Part shown: positions 53,437 through 61,049 of the stretch, piece after piece
Layout of the letters: each line of letters opens with the position of its first letter
How positions within the stretch are numbered: the first letter of the stretch is position 1
Assembly (NCBI RefSeq): GCF_019352895.1
Contig: NZ_JAAAFX010000004.1
Span: 496,001 to 560,000, forward strand
Source of the DNA: Variovorax boronicumulans
GTDB lineage: Bacteria; Pseudomonadota; Gammaproteobacteria; Burkholderiales; Burkholderiaceae_C
Direction of reading: 5' to 3'
Length of the DNA: 64,000 nt
Notes under the pieces: model-generated
The model's input: only the letters and a program-made list of their open reading frames with translations
What the model was told of the DNA's origin: nothing
The model's database searches: none
Position numbers and translations under genes: made by a program

Positions 53437-53458
53437 ACCTCAGCTCGACGCAGAAGCA

Positions 53459-53580
53459 GCGACACGCAGTGCGCCCATCGGGGGGTCGGCCAAGAACACC
53501 GCGGAACCGGCTTCGCCGGGCCGCCGGTGTTGCCCCCTTGAGGGGGAAGGGGCTACACGAAGTGAGCCCCATCGGGGGTG
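53459..53580. repeat. Intergenic two-hairpin element, copy A3 plus a partial copy
   Basis: A complete copy at 53495-53580 has AACACC/GGTGTT around CGGCTTCGCCG and a second stem GGGGCT/AGCCCC capped by ACACGAAGTG. It is preceded at 53459-53487 by the second half only of another copy (GCGACACGCAGTGCGC and the following G-run). It lies between the ssuB-type gene and the cytochrome gene. Confidence 0.8.
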
Positions 53581-53588
53581 AGTCGGTT

Positions 53589-54362
53589 TCACCATGTCGC
53601 GTCCAAGCCGAGGTGACGCAGCGCCTCGTGCCGCAGCTCGACCAGCCGCGGATGGTTGCGGTGCCGCGGGTACGGCAGGTCGACCACCAGCTCGGCCACG
53701 ATGCGCGCCGGGCGGTCGCTGAGCACGATCACGCGGTTGGCGAGGAACAGCGCCTCCTCCACGTCGTGCGTCACCAGCAGCGCCGAGAAGCCGGCGCGCT
53801 GCCAGAGCTTGACCAGCTCGCTCTGCATCGCGATGCGCGTGAGCGAGTCGAGCTTGCCCAGCGGCTCGTCGAGCACCAGCAGCTGCGGGTCGTTGACCAG
53901 CGCGCGCGCCAGCGCCACGCGCTGCGCCATGCCGCCCGAGAGCTGGTGCGGGAAGCTCTTGGCGAAATCGGCGAGGCCGACCAGCGCCAGCGCATCGTCG
54001 ACGCGCGAACGCTGCGTCTTCAACAGGCCGCGCGCCTGCAGGCCCAGCGCCACGTTGTCCCAGACGTTGCGCCACGGGTAGAGCGTCGGGTCCTGGAACA
54101 CGACGATGCGCGAGGGGTCGGGCCGCGTGATGGCCTCGCCGTCCTGCGCGATGCTGCCCACGGTCGCGGGCTCGAGCCCGGCCACGAGGCGCAGCAGCGT
54201 CGACTTGCCGCAGCCGCTGGGCCCCAGCAGTGCGACGAACTCGCCGGGCTGCACGCGCAGGTCGATGTGGTCGAGCACCTGCAGCACGCCGTCCTGCTGC
54301 TTGAACCAGTGGCTCACGCCCTCGATGTCGATGTGGGCGCCGGCCGTGGCGGTGGCTACCAT
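53589..54362 (-). CDS. ssuB: Sulfonate/nitrate-type ABC transporter ATP-binding protein
   Basis: The 257-residue ATPase is of the SsuB/TauB/NrtD type. Walker A GPSGCGKST is at residues 47-55, the Q-loop in VVFQDPTLYPWRNVWDN, the signature LSGGMAQR at 141-148, Walker B LLVLDE at 161-166 followed by PLGKLDSLTR, and the H-loop in LLVTHDVEEAL. It powers the neighbouring permease. The start overlaps the end of the permease gene by seven bases, so the pair is translationally coupled. The symbol is by family likeness; the true substrate may be another organosulfur compound. Confidence 0.9.
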   Translation of the reverse strand: MVATATAGAHIDIEGVSHWFKQQDGVLQVLDHIDLRVQPGEFVALLGPSGCGKSTLLRLVAGLEPATVGSIAQDGEAITRPDPSRIVVFQDPTLYPWRNVWDNVALGLQARGLLKTQRSRVDDALALVGLADFAKSFPHQLSGGMAQRVALARALVNDPQLLVLDEPLGKLDSLTRIAMQSELVKLWQRAGFSALLVTHDVEEALFLANRVIVLSDRPARIVAELVVDLPYPRHRNHPRLVELRHEALRHLGLDATW

Positions 54363-55435
54363 TTGACGGTCCCCTTCTGCCACGACAGCGCGCGGTCGCG
54401 CACCGTGAACAGCAGCGTGATCAGGCCCGAGCACAGCACCGCCATCACCCCCAGTGCCGCATACATGTTGGCGTAGGCGGCCCAGCCCTGGGCCCACTGC
54501 AGGTACCAGCCCAGGCCGGCCTTGACGCCCATCATCTCGGCCGTGACCAGCACCGAGAACGAGGCGCCCAGGCCCATGAACAGGCCGACGAAGACCTGCG
54601 GCAGCGCCGCCGGGATCGCCACCCGCCGCACCAGGAACCACTCGGTGGCGCCCAGCGTGCGCGCCACGTCGTAGTAGCTCTTGTTCACCGAGGCCACGCC
54701 CGACCAGGTTAGCACCGCCACCGGGAAGAAGGTGGCCAGCCCGACCAGGAACACGGCCGCGGCATAGCTCGAGGGTGCGAAGAAGAAGGCCAGCGGCAGC
54801 AGGGCGGATGCCGGCACCGGCCCGAGGAAACGCAGCACCGGGTGCACCCAGTAGCCCGCGATGCGCGACCAGCCGATCCACACGCCGGTGCCGAAGCCGA
54901 CCAGCGCGCCCAGCACGAAGCCGTGCGCGAGCAGGCGCAGCGAATGCGCGGTCGACAGGCCGAGCCGGGCCCAGTCCTCGTAGGCCACGTCGATCAGGCT
55001 CTGCGGCGGCGCGAAGAAAGGCGGCGGCAGCAGGCCCAGCTTGGCGGTCAGCACCTCCCACAGCGCCAGCAGCAGCGGCGCGGCGATCAGCCATTGCCCT
55101 GCGGGGCGCAAGCGGCGGCCGGCCCGGCCCGCGTGCGTGCCGAGCAAGGCCACGGCCAGCAGCAGCACGCCCACGACCAGCGTCGCCACGCCCAGTTCGG
55201 TGGTGAAGGTCCAGTCGTTGAAGCCCACTTCCTTGTTGGGCCAGTAGAGCGTGAGCGTGCCCAGCGCCAGCCAGGCGATGGCGGCGACGATGCCGGTGCG
55301 CCAGAGGCCGATGGCGACGGCGTCCTGCAGCGAGGCGGGCACGTCCGTCGCGCGCGGTGGCTGCGCCCGCGGCGGCGCGGGTGCGGGCGATGGCCTGTCG
55401 AGGCGCCCGCCCAGGATCTGTTCAGCGGTCGTCAT
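54356..55435 (-). CDS. ssuC: Sulfonate/nitrate-type ABC transporter permease with extra N-terminal membrane region
   Basis: The product has 359 residues, about 100 more than usual SsuC/TauC proteins. The C-terminal ~250 residues are a standard permease: WLIAAPLLLALWEVL, TAHSLRLLAHGFVLGALVGF, ARTLGATEWFLVRRVAIPAALPQVFVGL (the EAA loop, in two parts) and a final LITLLFTVRDRAL. Before this lie a Pro/Ala-rich tract and two more hydrophobic segments, VAIGLWRTGIVAAIAWLALG and VATLVVGVLLLAVALLG. ATG 55435 was chosen over one 11 codons upstream because it fits the gene spacing. The extra helices may hold one of the several binding proteins or another partner. Confidence 0.88.
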   Translation of the reverse strand: MTTAEQILGGRLDRPSPAPAPPRAQPPRATDVPASLQDAVAIGLWRTGIVAAIAWLALGTLTLYWPNKEVGFNDWTFTTELGVATLVVGVLLLAVALLGTHAGRAGRRLRPAGQWLIAAPLLLALWEVLTAKLGLLPPPFFAPPQSLIDVAYEDWARLGLSTAHSLRLLAHGFVLGALVGFGTGVWIGWSRIAGYWVHPVLRFLGPVPASALLPLAFFFAPSSYAAAVFLVGLATFFPVAVLTWSGVASVNKSYYDVARTLGATEWFLVRRVAIPAALPQVFVGLFMGLGASFSVLVTAEMMGVKAGLGWYLQWAQGWAAYANMYAALGVMAVLCSGLITLLFTVRDRALSWQKGTVKW

Positions 55436-55498
55436 GGGAGTCCCTCCGTGTTGCGCACCGCAGTGCAAGAGCTGGCCTCGAGCGGCCCGGCGCGGCGC

Positions 55499-56497
55499 TC
55501 ATGCCAGCACATCCACCGCCACGTGGTTCGCCAGCCGCGCCGGATCGGTCGAGGCCTTGAGCACGCCGACCGAGCGGAAGTCGCGCGCATAGAACTCGAC
55601 CTCGTCGCGCAGGTTCTTGCCCACCGGATGGTGGCCATGCGTGAGCGTGCCCAGCAGCGCCTGCAGGTCTTCGACCGGCACCTTGGGCGAGTACTTGGCG
55701 AACAGCTTGGCCGATTCGTTGGGGTTCTCGGCCACGAAGTCCGAGGCCTGCACGATGGAGCGCACCAGCGCTGCGACCGTGGGCTTGTCCTTGCGCACCA
55801 GTTCGCCGCGCGCGCCGACGATGCAGCAGACCTTGTCCTTGTATTCGCCCGAGAGGTTCGATGCGAGCTCGATGTAGCGGCCCTTGTTGCGCTTCTCGAT
55901 CAGGTAGAGCGTCGGGTCGCCGTCGGCGATCGCCTGGATCTCGCCCTTGTTGACCGCGATGTCGAGCAGGTCGGCCGGGTACTGGCGCCAGGCCACGTCC
56001 TTGTCGGCGTCGATGCCGTTCTTCTTGAGCAGGATGGAGAAGAAGTTCTTGCCCGGGCTCGCGATGTCCGACACGCCGATGGTCTTGCCCTTGAGCTTCT
56101 GCAGGTCGGTGATGCCGGCCTCCTTCACGCCCACCAGCCGCACGCAGCCGCCGTGCGAGCTGCCCACGATCTTCACGTCGAAGCCCGACTCCAGCGGCTT
56201 GAGCCAGCGGTGGATCATGCCGACCGCGGCATCGGCCTTGGCCGTGGCCAGCGACTCGAGCAGCTGGTCGGTCGAGCCGGTGTAGTTGATCAGGTCCACC
56301 TGCAGGCCGTTCTTCTCGAAGAAGCCGCGCTCCTGCGCCACCACCACCGGCGACAGGCAGAAGGCCGATGCGTTCCAGGCGAAGGTGAGCTTGCGCGGCT
56401 GCGACCAGGCGCGCGAGGCGAGCAGGCCGCTCGATGCGACGACCGCGGCCGCGCCGCCGGCACGCAGGACGCCGCGACGGGAAAGGGATGTGTTCAT
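55499..56497 (-). CDS. ABC transporter substrate-binding protein (NMT1/SsuA-like)
   Basis: The product has 332 residues with a twin-arginine-type signal (SRRGVLRAGGAAAVVASSG). The NMT1/SsuA fold is seen in LTFAWNASAFCLSPVVVAQE, RGFFEKNGLQVDLINYTGS, LKGKTIGVSDIASPGKNFF and VRKDKPTVAALVRSIVQASDF. Its gene is directly upstream of the permease gene, so it is the best candidate for the primary receptor of this transporter. The substrate is probably an organosulfonate or related anion. Several Cys residues in the mature protein (GGCVRLVG, KVCCIVG) are unusual for an exported receptor. Confidence 0.88.
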   Translation of the reverse strand: MNTSLSRRGVLRAGGAAAVVASSGLLASRAWSQPRKLTFAWNASAFCLSPVVVAQERGFFEKNGLQVDLINYTGSTDQLLESLATAKADAAVGMIHRWLKPLESGFDVKIVGSSHGGCVRLVGVKEAGITDLQKLKGKTIGVSDIASPGKNFFSILLKKNGIDADKDVAWRQYPADLLDIAVNKGEIQAIADGDPTLYLIEKRNKGRYIELASNLSGEYKDKVCCIVGARGELVRKDKPTVAALVRSIVQASDFVAENPNESAKLFAKYSPKVPVEDLQALLGTLTHGHHPVGKNLRDEVEFYARDFRSVGVLKASTDPARLANHVAVDVLA

Positions 56498-56521
56498 GCT
56501 GGAGGGGCCTCGTTCTTGGAG

Positions 56522-57346
56522 TTACAGGAGCAGTTCGGGCTCGGCCTCGACCAGCCCTTCGTAGAGGCTCTCGAAGGCATGGCGCGCGCCCTCGGGCCCG
56601 CCGATCTGGCCGTGCGTGTGGCGCGCCACCGCCTCGTCGATGGGCTGCGGCGTGCCGGCCGCCTCGGCCAGCAGTTGCGTGTGGCAGGCGTTGTCGAGCG
56701 CGATGTACCACCAGGCCGCGGCCTCGACGCTCGGGCCCGCGCTCAGGATGCCGTGGTTCTTCAGGATCGCGCCCTTGCCGTCGCCCAGCGCCTTCGCGAT
56801 GCGCAGGCCTTCGCTGTCGTCGACCACCATGCCGGTGAAGTCGTCGAACAGCGCCACGTCGCCATGGAACACGCAGCTGTCCTGCGTGAGCGTGTCGAGC
56901 TTGCGGCCCAGCGTCGACCAGGCCTTGCCGTAGGTCGAGTGCGTGTGGGCGGCGGCGATGATCCCGGGGTTGTACTCGTGGATCGCCGCATGGATCGCGA
57001 AGGCCGCCTTGTTGAGCGGCCGGTCGCCGATCACGGTCTCGCCCTTCGAATTGACCAGCAGCAGGTCGGACACCTTGATGCGCGAGAAGTGGATGCCCAG
57101 CGGATTGACCCAGAAGTGGTCGCTGAGCTCGGGGTCGCGCGCCGTGATGTGGCCCGCCAGGCCCTGCGCGAAACCGAAGCGCGCGAACAGCCGGAACGCA
57201 CCCGCCAGCCGCTCCTGCCGATGCCGGCGTTCGGCCTCGACGCTGGTGCGCGGCGCGGGCGGGTCGAACCAGAACTTCTGCTGCGGGTTCGGGTTGAGCT
57301 TCAGCGGCTGGGCCGCGTGGCGGTCGATGGAAAGAACGGCGCTCAT
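56522..57346 (-). CDS. Class II aldolase/adducin family protein
   Basis: The product has 274 residues. Metal-binding and fold motifs are RLAGAFRLFARFGFAQGLAGHITARDP (in parts), FWVNPLGIHFSRI, an IHEYNPGIIAAAHTHSTYG segment with the His pair of the zinc site, the later DDFTGMVVDDSEGLRIAKALGDGKGAILKNHG (in parts) and AAWWYIALDNACHTQ with the last His. Family members cleave or form C-C bonds, or act on sulfonated or phosphorylated sugars. Inside an organosulfur locus it might split a C-C bond of a sulfonate after oxidation, but this is not shown. It lies 24 bp before the binding protein gene. Confidence 0.87.
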   Translation of the reverse strand: MSAVLSIDRHAAQPLKLNPNPQQKFWFDPPAPRTSVEAERRHRQERLAGAFRLFARFGFAQGLAGHITARDPELSDHFWVNPLGIHFSRIKVSDLLLVNSKGETVIGDRPLNKAAFAIHAAIHEYNPGIIAAAHTHSTYGKAWSTLGRKLDTLTQDSCVFHGDVALFDDFTGMVVDDSEGLRIAKALGDGKGAILKNHGILSAGPSVEAAAWWYIALDNACHTQLLAEAAGTPQPIDEAVARHTHGQIGGPEGARHAFESLYEGLVEAEPELLL

Positions 57347-57375
57347 GGGGTGATTCCTTGTGTAGGGGGAGTTGC

Positions 57376-57485
57376 CCCTTCCCCCTCTGGGGGAAGGCGG
57401 GGATGGGGGCTCGCGGCGCATCGACCGGTGCGGCGATCTCAAAGGCCGCGGGCCCCCACCCCCACCCTCCCCCAGCGGGGGAGGG
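57376..57485. repeat. Intergenic palindromic element, copy B2
   Basis: It shares with 29249-29345 the hairpin CCTTCCCCC/GGGGGAAGG, the block GGGATGGGGGC, its partner GGCCCCCACCCC and the closing CCCTCCCCC/GGGGGAGGG. The central 40 bases differ. It lies between the monooxygenase and aldolase genes. Confidence 0.8.
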
Positions 57486-57499
57486 AGAAAGAAAAAAGC

Positions 57500-58606
57500 T
57501 CAGGCCGCCTTGCGCGCCGACGCGATGCGCTGGGCCACCAATTCGTGCGTGCGCGGGATCAGCTCGCGGCCGTAGTCGCTCGCATCCTCCAGCGGGTCGA
57601 AGCCTCGGATCAGGAAGGTGGTCACGCCCAGGTCGTAGTAGTCGAGCAGCGCATCGGCGACCTGCTCGGGCGTGCCGACCAGCGCGGTGCTGTTGGAGCG
57701 CCCGCCGATCTCCTCGGCCACCGCGGTCCACAGGCGCTTGTCGACGCGCGAGCCCTGTGCGGCCGCGGCCAGCAGGCGTTTCGCGCCTTCGCTCTGCTGC
57801 GGCCCGCCGCGGTTGTAGCCCTGCACCACGCGCAGGCGCTTGGTCTCGGCCAGGATGCGCTCGGCGCGTGCCCAGGCGGCCTCCTCGGTCTGCGCGAGGA
57901 TCGGCCGGAACGACACCGAGAAGCGCACGCTGCGCCCATGCTTCGCGGCCTCGGCGCGCACGCGCGTGGTCAGCTCGCGCGCCTGGTTCAGGGATTCGCC
58001 CCACAGCGCGTACACGTCGGCGTACTTGCCGGCGACCGGGATCGCCGCCGCCGAAGCGCCACCGAAGTACACCGGCACATGCGGCGTGCCGTGGCGCGTC
58101 TGCACCGGCTTGACCTCCGAGAAGGCGTTCTGGAAGCGGTAGTGCGCGCCGTCGTGGTCGAAGGGCTTGTCGGCGGCCCACACCTTGTGCAGCACCTCGA
58201 GGTACTCGTCGGTGCGCGCATAGCGCTGGTCGTGGTCGAGCCAGTCGCCGTCGCGTTTCTGCTCGTCGTCGGAGCCGCCCGAGATGTAGTGCACCGCGAG
58301 CCGGCCGCCGCTGAACTGGTCGAGCGAGGCGAACTGCCGCGCCGCCAGCGTGGGCGACACGAAACCGGGCCGGTGCGCCAGCATGAAGTGGATGCGCTCG
58401 GTGACCGAGGCGGCGTAGGCGACGGTCAGCGTGGCGTCGGGGCCGGTCGAGTGGTGCGGCACCAGGATGCGGTCGAAGCCCGCGTTCTCGTGCGCCTGCG
58501 CGAAGGCCCTCACGTAGTCGCGGTCGATCGCGGGACCGCTGGGCGCATGGACCTCCGAGACCTTCTGGCCCTGGATCATGCCGATGAATTCGATGGGACT
58601 GCTCAT
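57500..58606 (-). CDS. ssuD: FMNH2-dependent alkanesulfonate monooxygenase (SsuD-like, luciferase family)
   Basis: The 368-residue LLM-class flavin enzyme is the size of SsuD. Typical segments are the N-terminal IEFIGMIQGQKVSEVH, FDRILVPHHSTGPDA, MLAHRPGFVSPTLAARQFAS, GGRLAVHYISGGSDDEQKRDGD (in parts), the DQRYARTDEYLEVL block and VVQGYNRGGPQQSEGAKRL. It would oxidise a sulfonate with FMNH2 and O2 to sulfite and an aldehyde. The ATG at 58606 has AAGGAAA upstream. No SsuE-type flavin reductase is in the window, so FMNH2 must come from elsewhere. The exact sulfonate is not known. Confidence 0.9.
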   Translation of the reverse strand: MSSPIEFIGMIQGQKVSEVHAPSGPAIDRDYVRAFAQAHENAGFDRILVPHHSTGPDATLTVAYAASVTERIHFMLAHRPGFVSPTLAARQFASLDQFSGGRLAVHYISGGSDDEQKRDGDWLDHDQRYARTDEYLEVLHKVWAADKPFDHDGAHYRFQNAFSEVKPVQTRHGTPHVPVYFGGASAAAIPVAGKYADVYALWGESLNQARELTTRVRAEAAKHGRSVRFSVSFRPILAQTEEAAWARAERILAETKRLRVVQGYNRGGPQQSEGAKRLLAAAAQGSRVDKRLWTAVAEEIGGRSNSTALVGTPEQVADALLDYYDLGVTTFLIRGFDPLEDASDYGRELIPRTHELVAQRIASARKAA

Positions 58607-58643
58607 GGGTCTTTCCTTCAATGGGAATGGGCTGGCAAGAGAT

Positions 58644-59672
58644 TCAGGCGGCCGAAGGACGGCGCAGCACCTTGTCGAAGCTGCGGTCCCACAGGGGCCG
58701 CACGTCGGCCGGGCCGTCCAGCACGCCGAGTTGGAGGAAGGCGTCCGCGACCGCCTGGTGACTGCGGATCGCAGCCTCGCTGCTGGCCACCAGGCTGCCG
58801 TCCTGGCTGCGGTTGTTGTAGAGCTCGAGGATGTCGCCCACCGGCACCCGCGTTTCCCTGGCCTGCGCCTCGGCATAGACGCGGTAGTTGTCGTTGCTCC
58901 ACGCATAGGCGCGCTGCAGCCGCTGCAGGTAGTCGGCGATCGCGGCCTGGCGCAAGGGGTCGGCGATGGCCTTGGGGTTCGCGTAGATCAGGAAATTGCC
59001 CGACAGGTAGCCGACACCGGTCTTGAGCGTGCGTGCGCCGTAGCGGGTGCGCGCCAGCTGGCCGTTGTAGCCCCAGATCGCCCAGGCATCGAGATCGCCG
59101 CGCGCAAAGGCCGAGAGCCCATCGGCCGGCGTGAGGTTGATGGCCTGGATGTCGTTGAAGCCCAGCCCGGCTTCGACCAACTGCTTGTAGAGGTAGTAGT
59201 GGGCCGTGGTGCCGCGCACATAGCCCACGCGCTTGCCGCGCAGGTCGGCCACGCTGCGCACCGGCGAATCCTTGGTCACGAAGGTGCCCTGGTTGTTCAG
59301 GTCCTCGTGGTAGACCGCGACGATGCGCACCGGCGACCTGGCACGCGCCGCGAACACGGGCGGAATCTCGCTGCCCGAGCCGAGGTCGAGCGCATCGCCG
59401 TTGATCGCCTCGATGTGCAGCACGCCGGAGTTGAACTCCTTCCATTCGATGCGATAGGGCGTGTCGGCCAGGCCCGCGGACTGCAGCAGGGTCTGGTGCA
59501 GGCCCTTGTAGAACGCGATGCGCAGCGTCACGCCCGACAGCGACGGCGCGCTGGCGGCGTGCGCCGCGGGCCAGCCTCCTGCCGCCGCGGTGGCGACGCC
59601 GCCGGCGGCCTGCAGCCATTGGCGACGCGACCACGCGCGCTGCGGCAGGCACTCGCTGGATTCGAATGGCAT
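58644..59672 (-). CDS. Aliphatic sulfonate-type ABC substrate-binding protein
   Basis: The product has 342 residues from ATG 59672, which has AAGGA eight bases upstream; a GTG two codons earlier is too close to it. A twin-arginine-type signal (SRRQWLQAAGGVATAAAGG) is cleaved near AHAAS. Mature SsuA-like motifs are VTLRIAFYKGLHQTLLQSAG, EWKEFNSGVLHIEAINGDALD (in parts), LRGKRVGYVRGTTAHYYLYK and LSAFARGDLDAWAIWGYNGQ. It is the first gene of the leftward sulfur operon, 37 bp before ssuD. It is the third receptor for one permease. Confidence 0.88.
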   Translation of the reverse strand: MPFESSECLPQRAWSRRQWLQAAGGVATAAAGGWPAAHAASAPSLSGVTLRIAFYKGLHQTLLQSAGLADTPYRIEWKEFNSGVLHIEAINGDALDLGSGSEIPPVFAARARSPVRIVAVYHEDLNNQGTFVTKDSPVRSVADLRGKRVGYVRGTTAHYYLYKQLVEAGLGFNDIQAINLTPADGLSAFARGDLDAWAIWGYNGQLARTRYGARTLKTGVGYLSGNFLIYANPKAIADPLRQAAIADYLQRLQRAYAWSNDNYRVYAEAQARETRVPVGDILELYNNRSQDGSLVASSEAAIRSHQAVADAFLQLGVLDGPADVRPLWDRSFDKVLRRPSAA

Positions 59673-59808
59673 GAACACGGTCCTTCAAAGCGGATAAGAG
59701 GACCGAGACCGTAAGCCCCGTCCGGTCGAAACCCAAGAAGGAAAAGCGCGTTTGGATATGCGCGAAACTTTGTTCGCCCGGCCGGGGCCGGCGCTTACCG
59801 TCGAGGGC

Positions 59809-61020
59809 ATGAGCCCCCATGCCCTGCAACGCCCCGCCCTTCCCTTCGACACCGGAATCGACGACGTGGTGCTCGCGCAACTGACGGCGCGCTTCGCCGC
59901 GACCGCGGCCGACCACGACCGATACGGCAGCTTTCCGCACGACAACTTCGCCGCGCTGCAGCGGCACGGCCTGATCGCGCTGGTCGCGCCCACTGCCGTT
60001 GGCGGCGGCGGCGCCTCGCTGGGCACGGCACGGCGGGTGATCGCGGCGGTGGCGCGCGGCGAGCCCGCGACCGCGCTGATCCTGACCATGACCTACCTGC
60101 AGCACAACGCCATCGCACGCGCCGACAGCCGCTGGCCGCGGCACCTGCGCGAGCGCGTGCTGCAGGACGCAGCACAGCACGGTGCACTCATGAATTCGCT
60201 GCGCGTGGAGCCGGCGCTGGGCTCGCCCGCGCGCGGCGGCCTGCCCGACACCATCGCCCGCCGCGACGACGAGGGCTGGACGATCGACGGCCACAAGCTC
60301 TACACCACCGGCATCGAGGGCCTGGGCTGGCTGTCGGTCTGGGGCCGCACCGACGAGGACGAGCCGCGGGTCGGCACCTTCCTCGTGCCGCGCGATGCGC
60401 CCGGCGTGCGCGTGATCGAGAGCTGGGACCACCTGGGCCTGCGCGCCTCGGGCAGCCACGAAGTGGTGTTCGAGAACGTGCGCATCCCGCTCGACCATGC
60501 GGTGGACCTGCGTGCACCGGCCGACTGGGCGCCCGACGCCGGCAGCCAGACCGACATCGACGGCCACGCCACGCAGCAGGCCTGGATGGTGGTGATGCTG
60601 GGATCGCTCTACGACGCCGTCGCGCAGTCCGCGGCCGACTGGCTGGCCGGCTTTCTCAACGAACGCGCGCCGGGCAGCCTGGGGGCGCCGCTGGCCAGCC
60701 TGCCGCGCGTGCAGGAACAGGTGGGCGAGATCCGCGCGCTGCTGCGCAGCAACCGGGTGCTGCTCGACCATGCGGCAGCCGAGGTCGATGCCGGGCGTGC
60801 GCCCAGTGCGGTCGACAGCGGCCTGCTGAAATTCACCGTGACGCGCGATGCGGTGCGCGCCGTGGAGATCGCGTTGCAGCTGTGCGGCAACCACGGCCTG
60901 AACCGCCGCAACCCGCTCGAGCGCCACTACCGCGACGTGCTCTGCAGCCGCATCCACACGCCGCAGAACGATGCCATCCTGGTCGCGGCCGGCAAGGCCG
61001 CGCTGCGTCCCGCGGCCTGA
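59809..61020 (+). CDS. Acyl-CoA dehydrogenase-like flavoprotein (SfnC/DszC-like)
   Basis: The product has 403 residues from ATG 59809; a TTG at 59752 and ATG at 59758 would add about 18. The fold is acyl-CoA dehydrogenase: HDNFAALQRHGLIALVAPTAVGGGG, ILTMTYLQHNAIA, the FAD-contact GHKLYTTGIEGLGWLSVWGR and WDHLGLRASGSHEVVFENVRIP (in parts), then a helical C-terminal domain with LCGNHGLNRRNPLERHYRDV. The usual catalytic Glu is not evident. Divergent position from the sulfonate operon resembles SfnC of sulfone utilisation, so it may be a flavin-dependent monooxygenase on an organosulfur compound. Function by context only. Confidence 0.82.
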   Translation: MSPHALQRPALPFDTGIDDVVLAQLTARFAATAADHDRYGSFPHDNFAALQRHGLIALVAPTAVGGGGASLGTARRVIAAVARGEPATALILTMTYLQHNAIARADSRWPRHLRERVLQDAAQHGALMNSLRVEPALGSPARGGLPDTIARRDDEGWTIDGHKLYTTGIEGLGWLSVWGRTDEDEPRVGTFLVPRDAPGVRVIESWDHLGLRASGSHEVVFENVRIPLDHAVDLRAPADWAPDAGSQTDIDGHATQQAWMVVMLGSLYDAVAQSAADWLAGFLNERAPGSLGAPLASLPRVQEQVGEIRALLRSNRVLLDHAAAEVDAGRAPSAVDSGLLKFTVTRDAVRAVEIALQLCGNHGLNRRNPLERHYRDVLCSRIHTPQNDAILVAAGKAALRPAA

Positions 61021-61049
61021 CGGGCCCCGAACGATCGACAATCCCTTCC

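Noticed and set aside
54842..59026. A 1,394-codon open frame on the plus strand.
   Set aside because: It spans several minus-strand genes with clear domains (permease, binding protein, aldolase, monooxygenase, binding protein) and has shadow composition.
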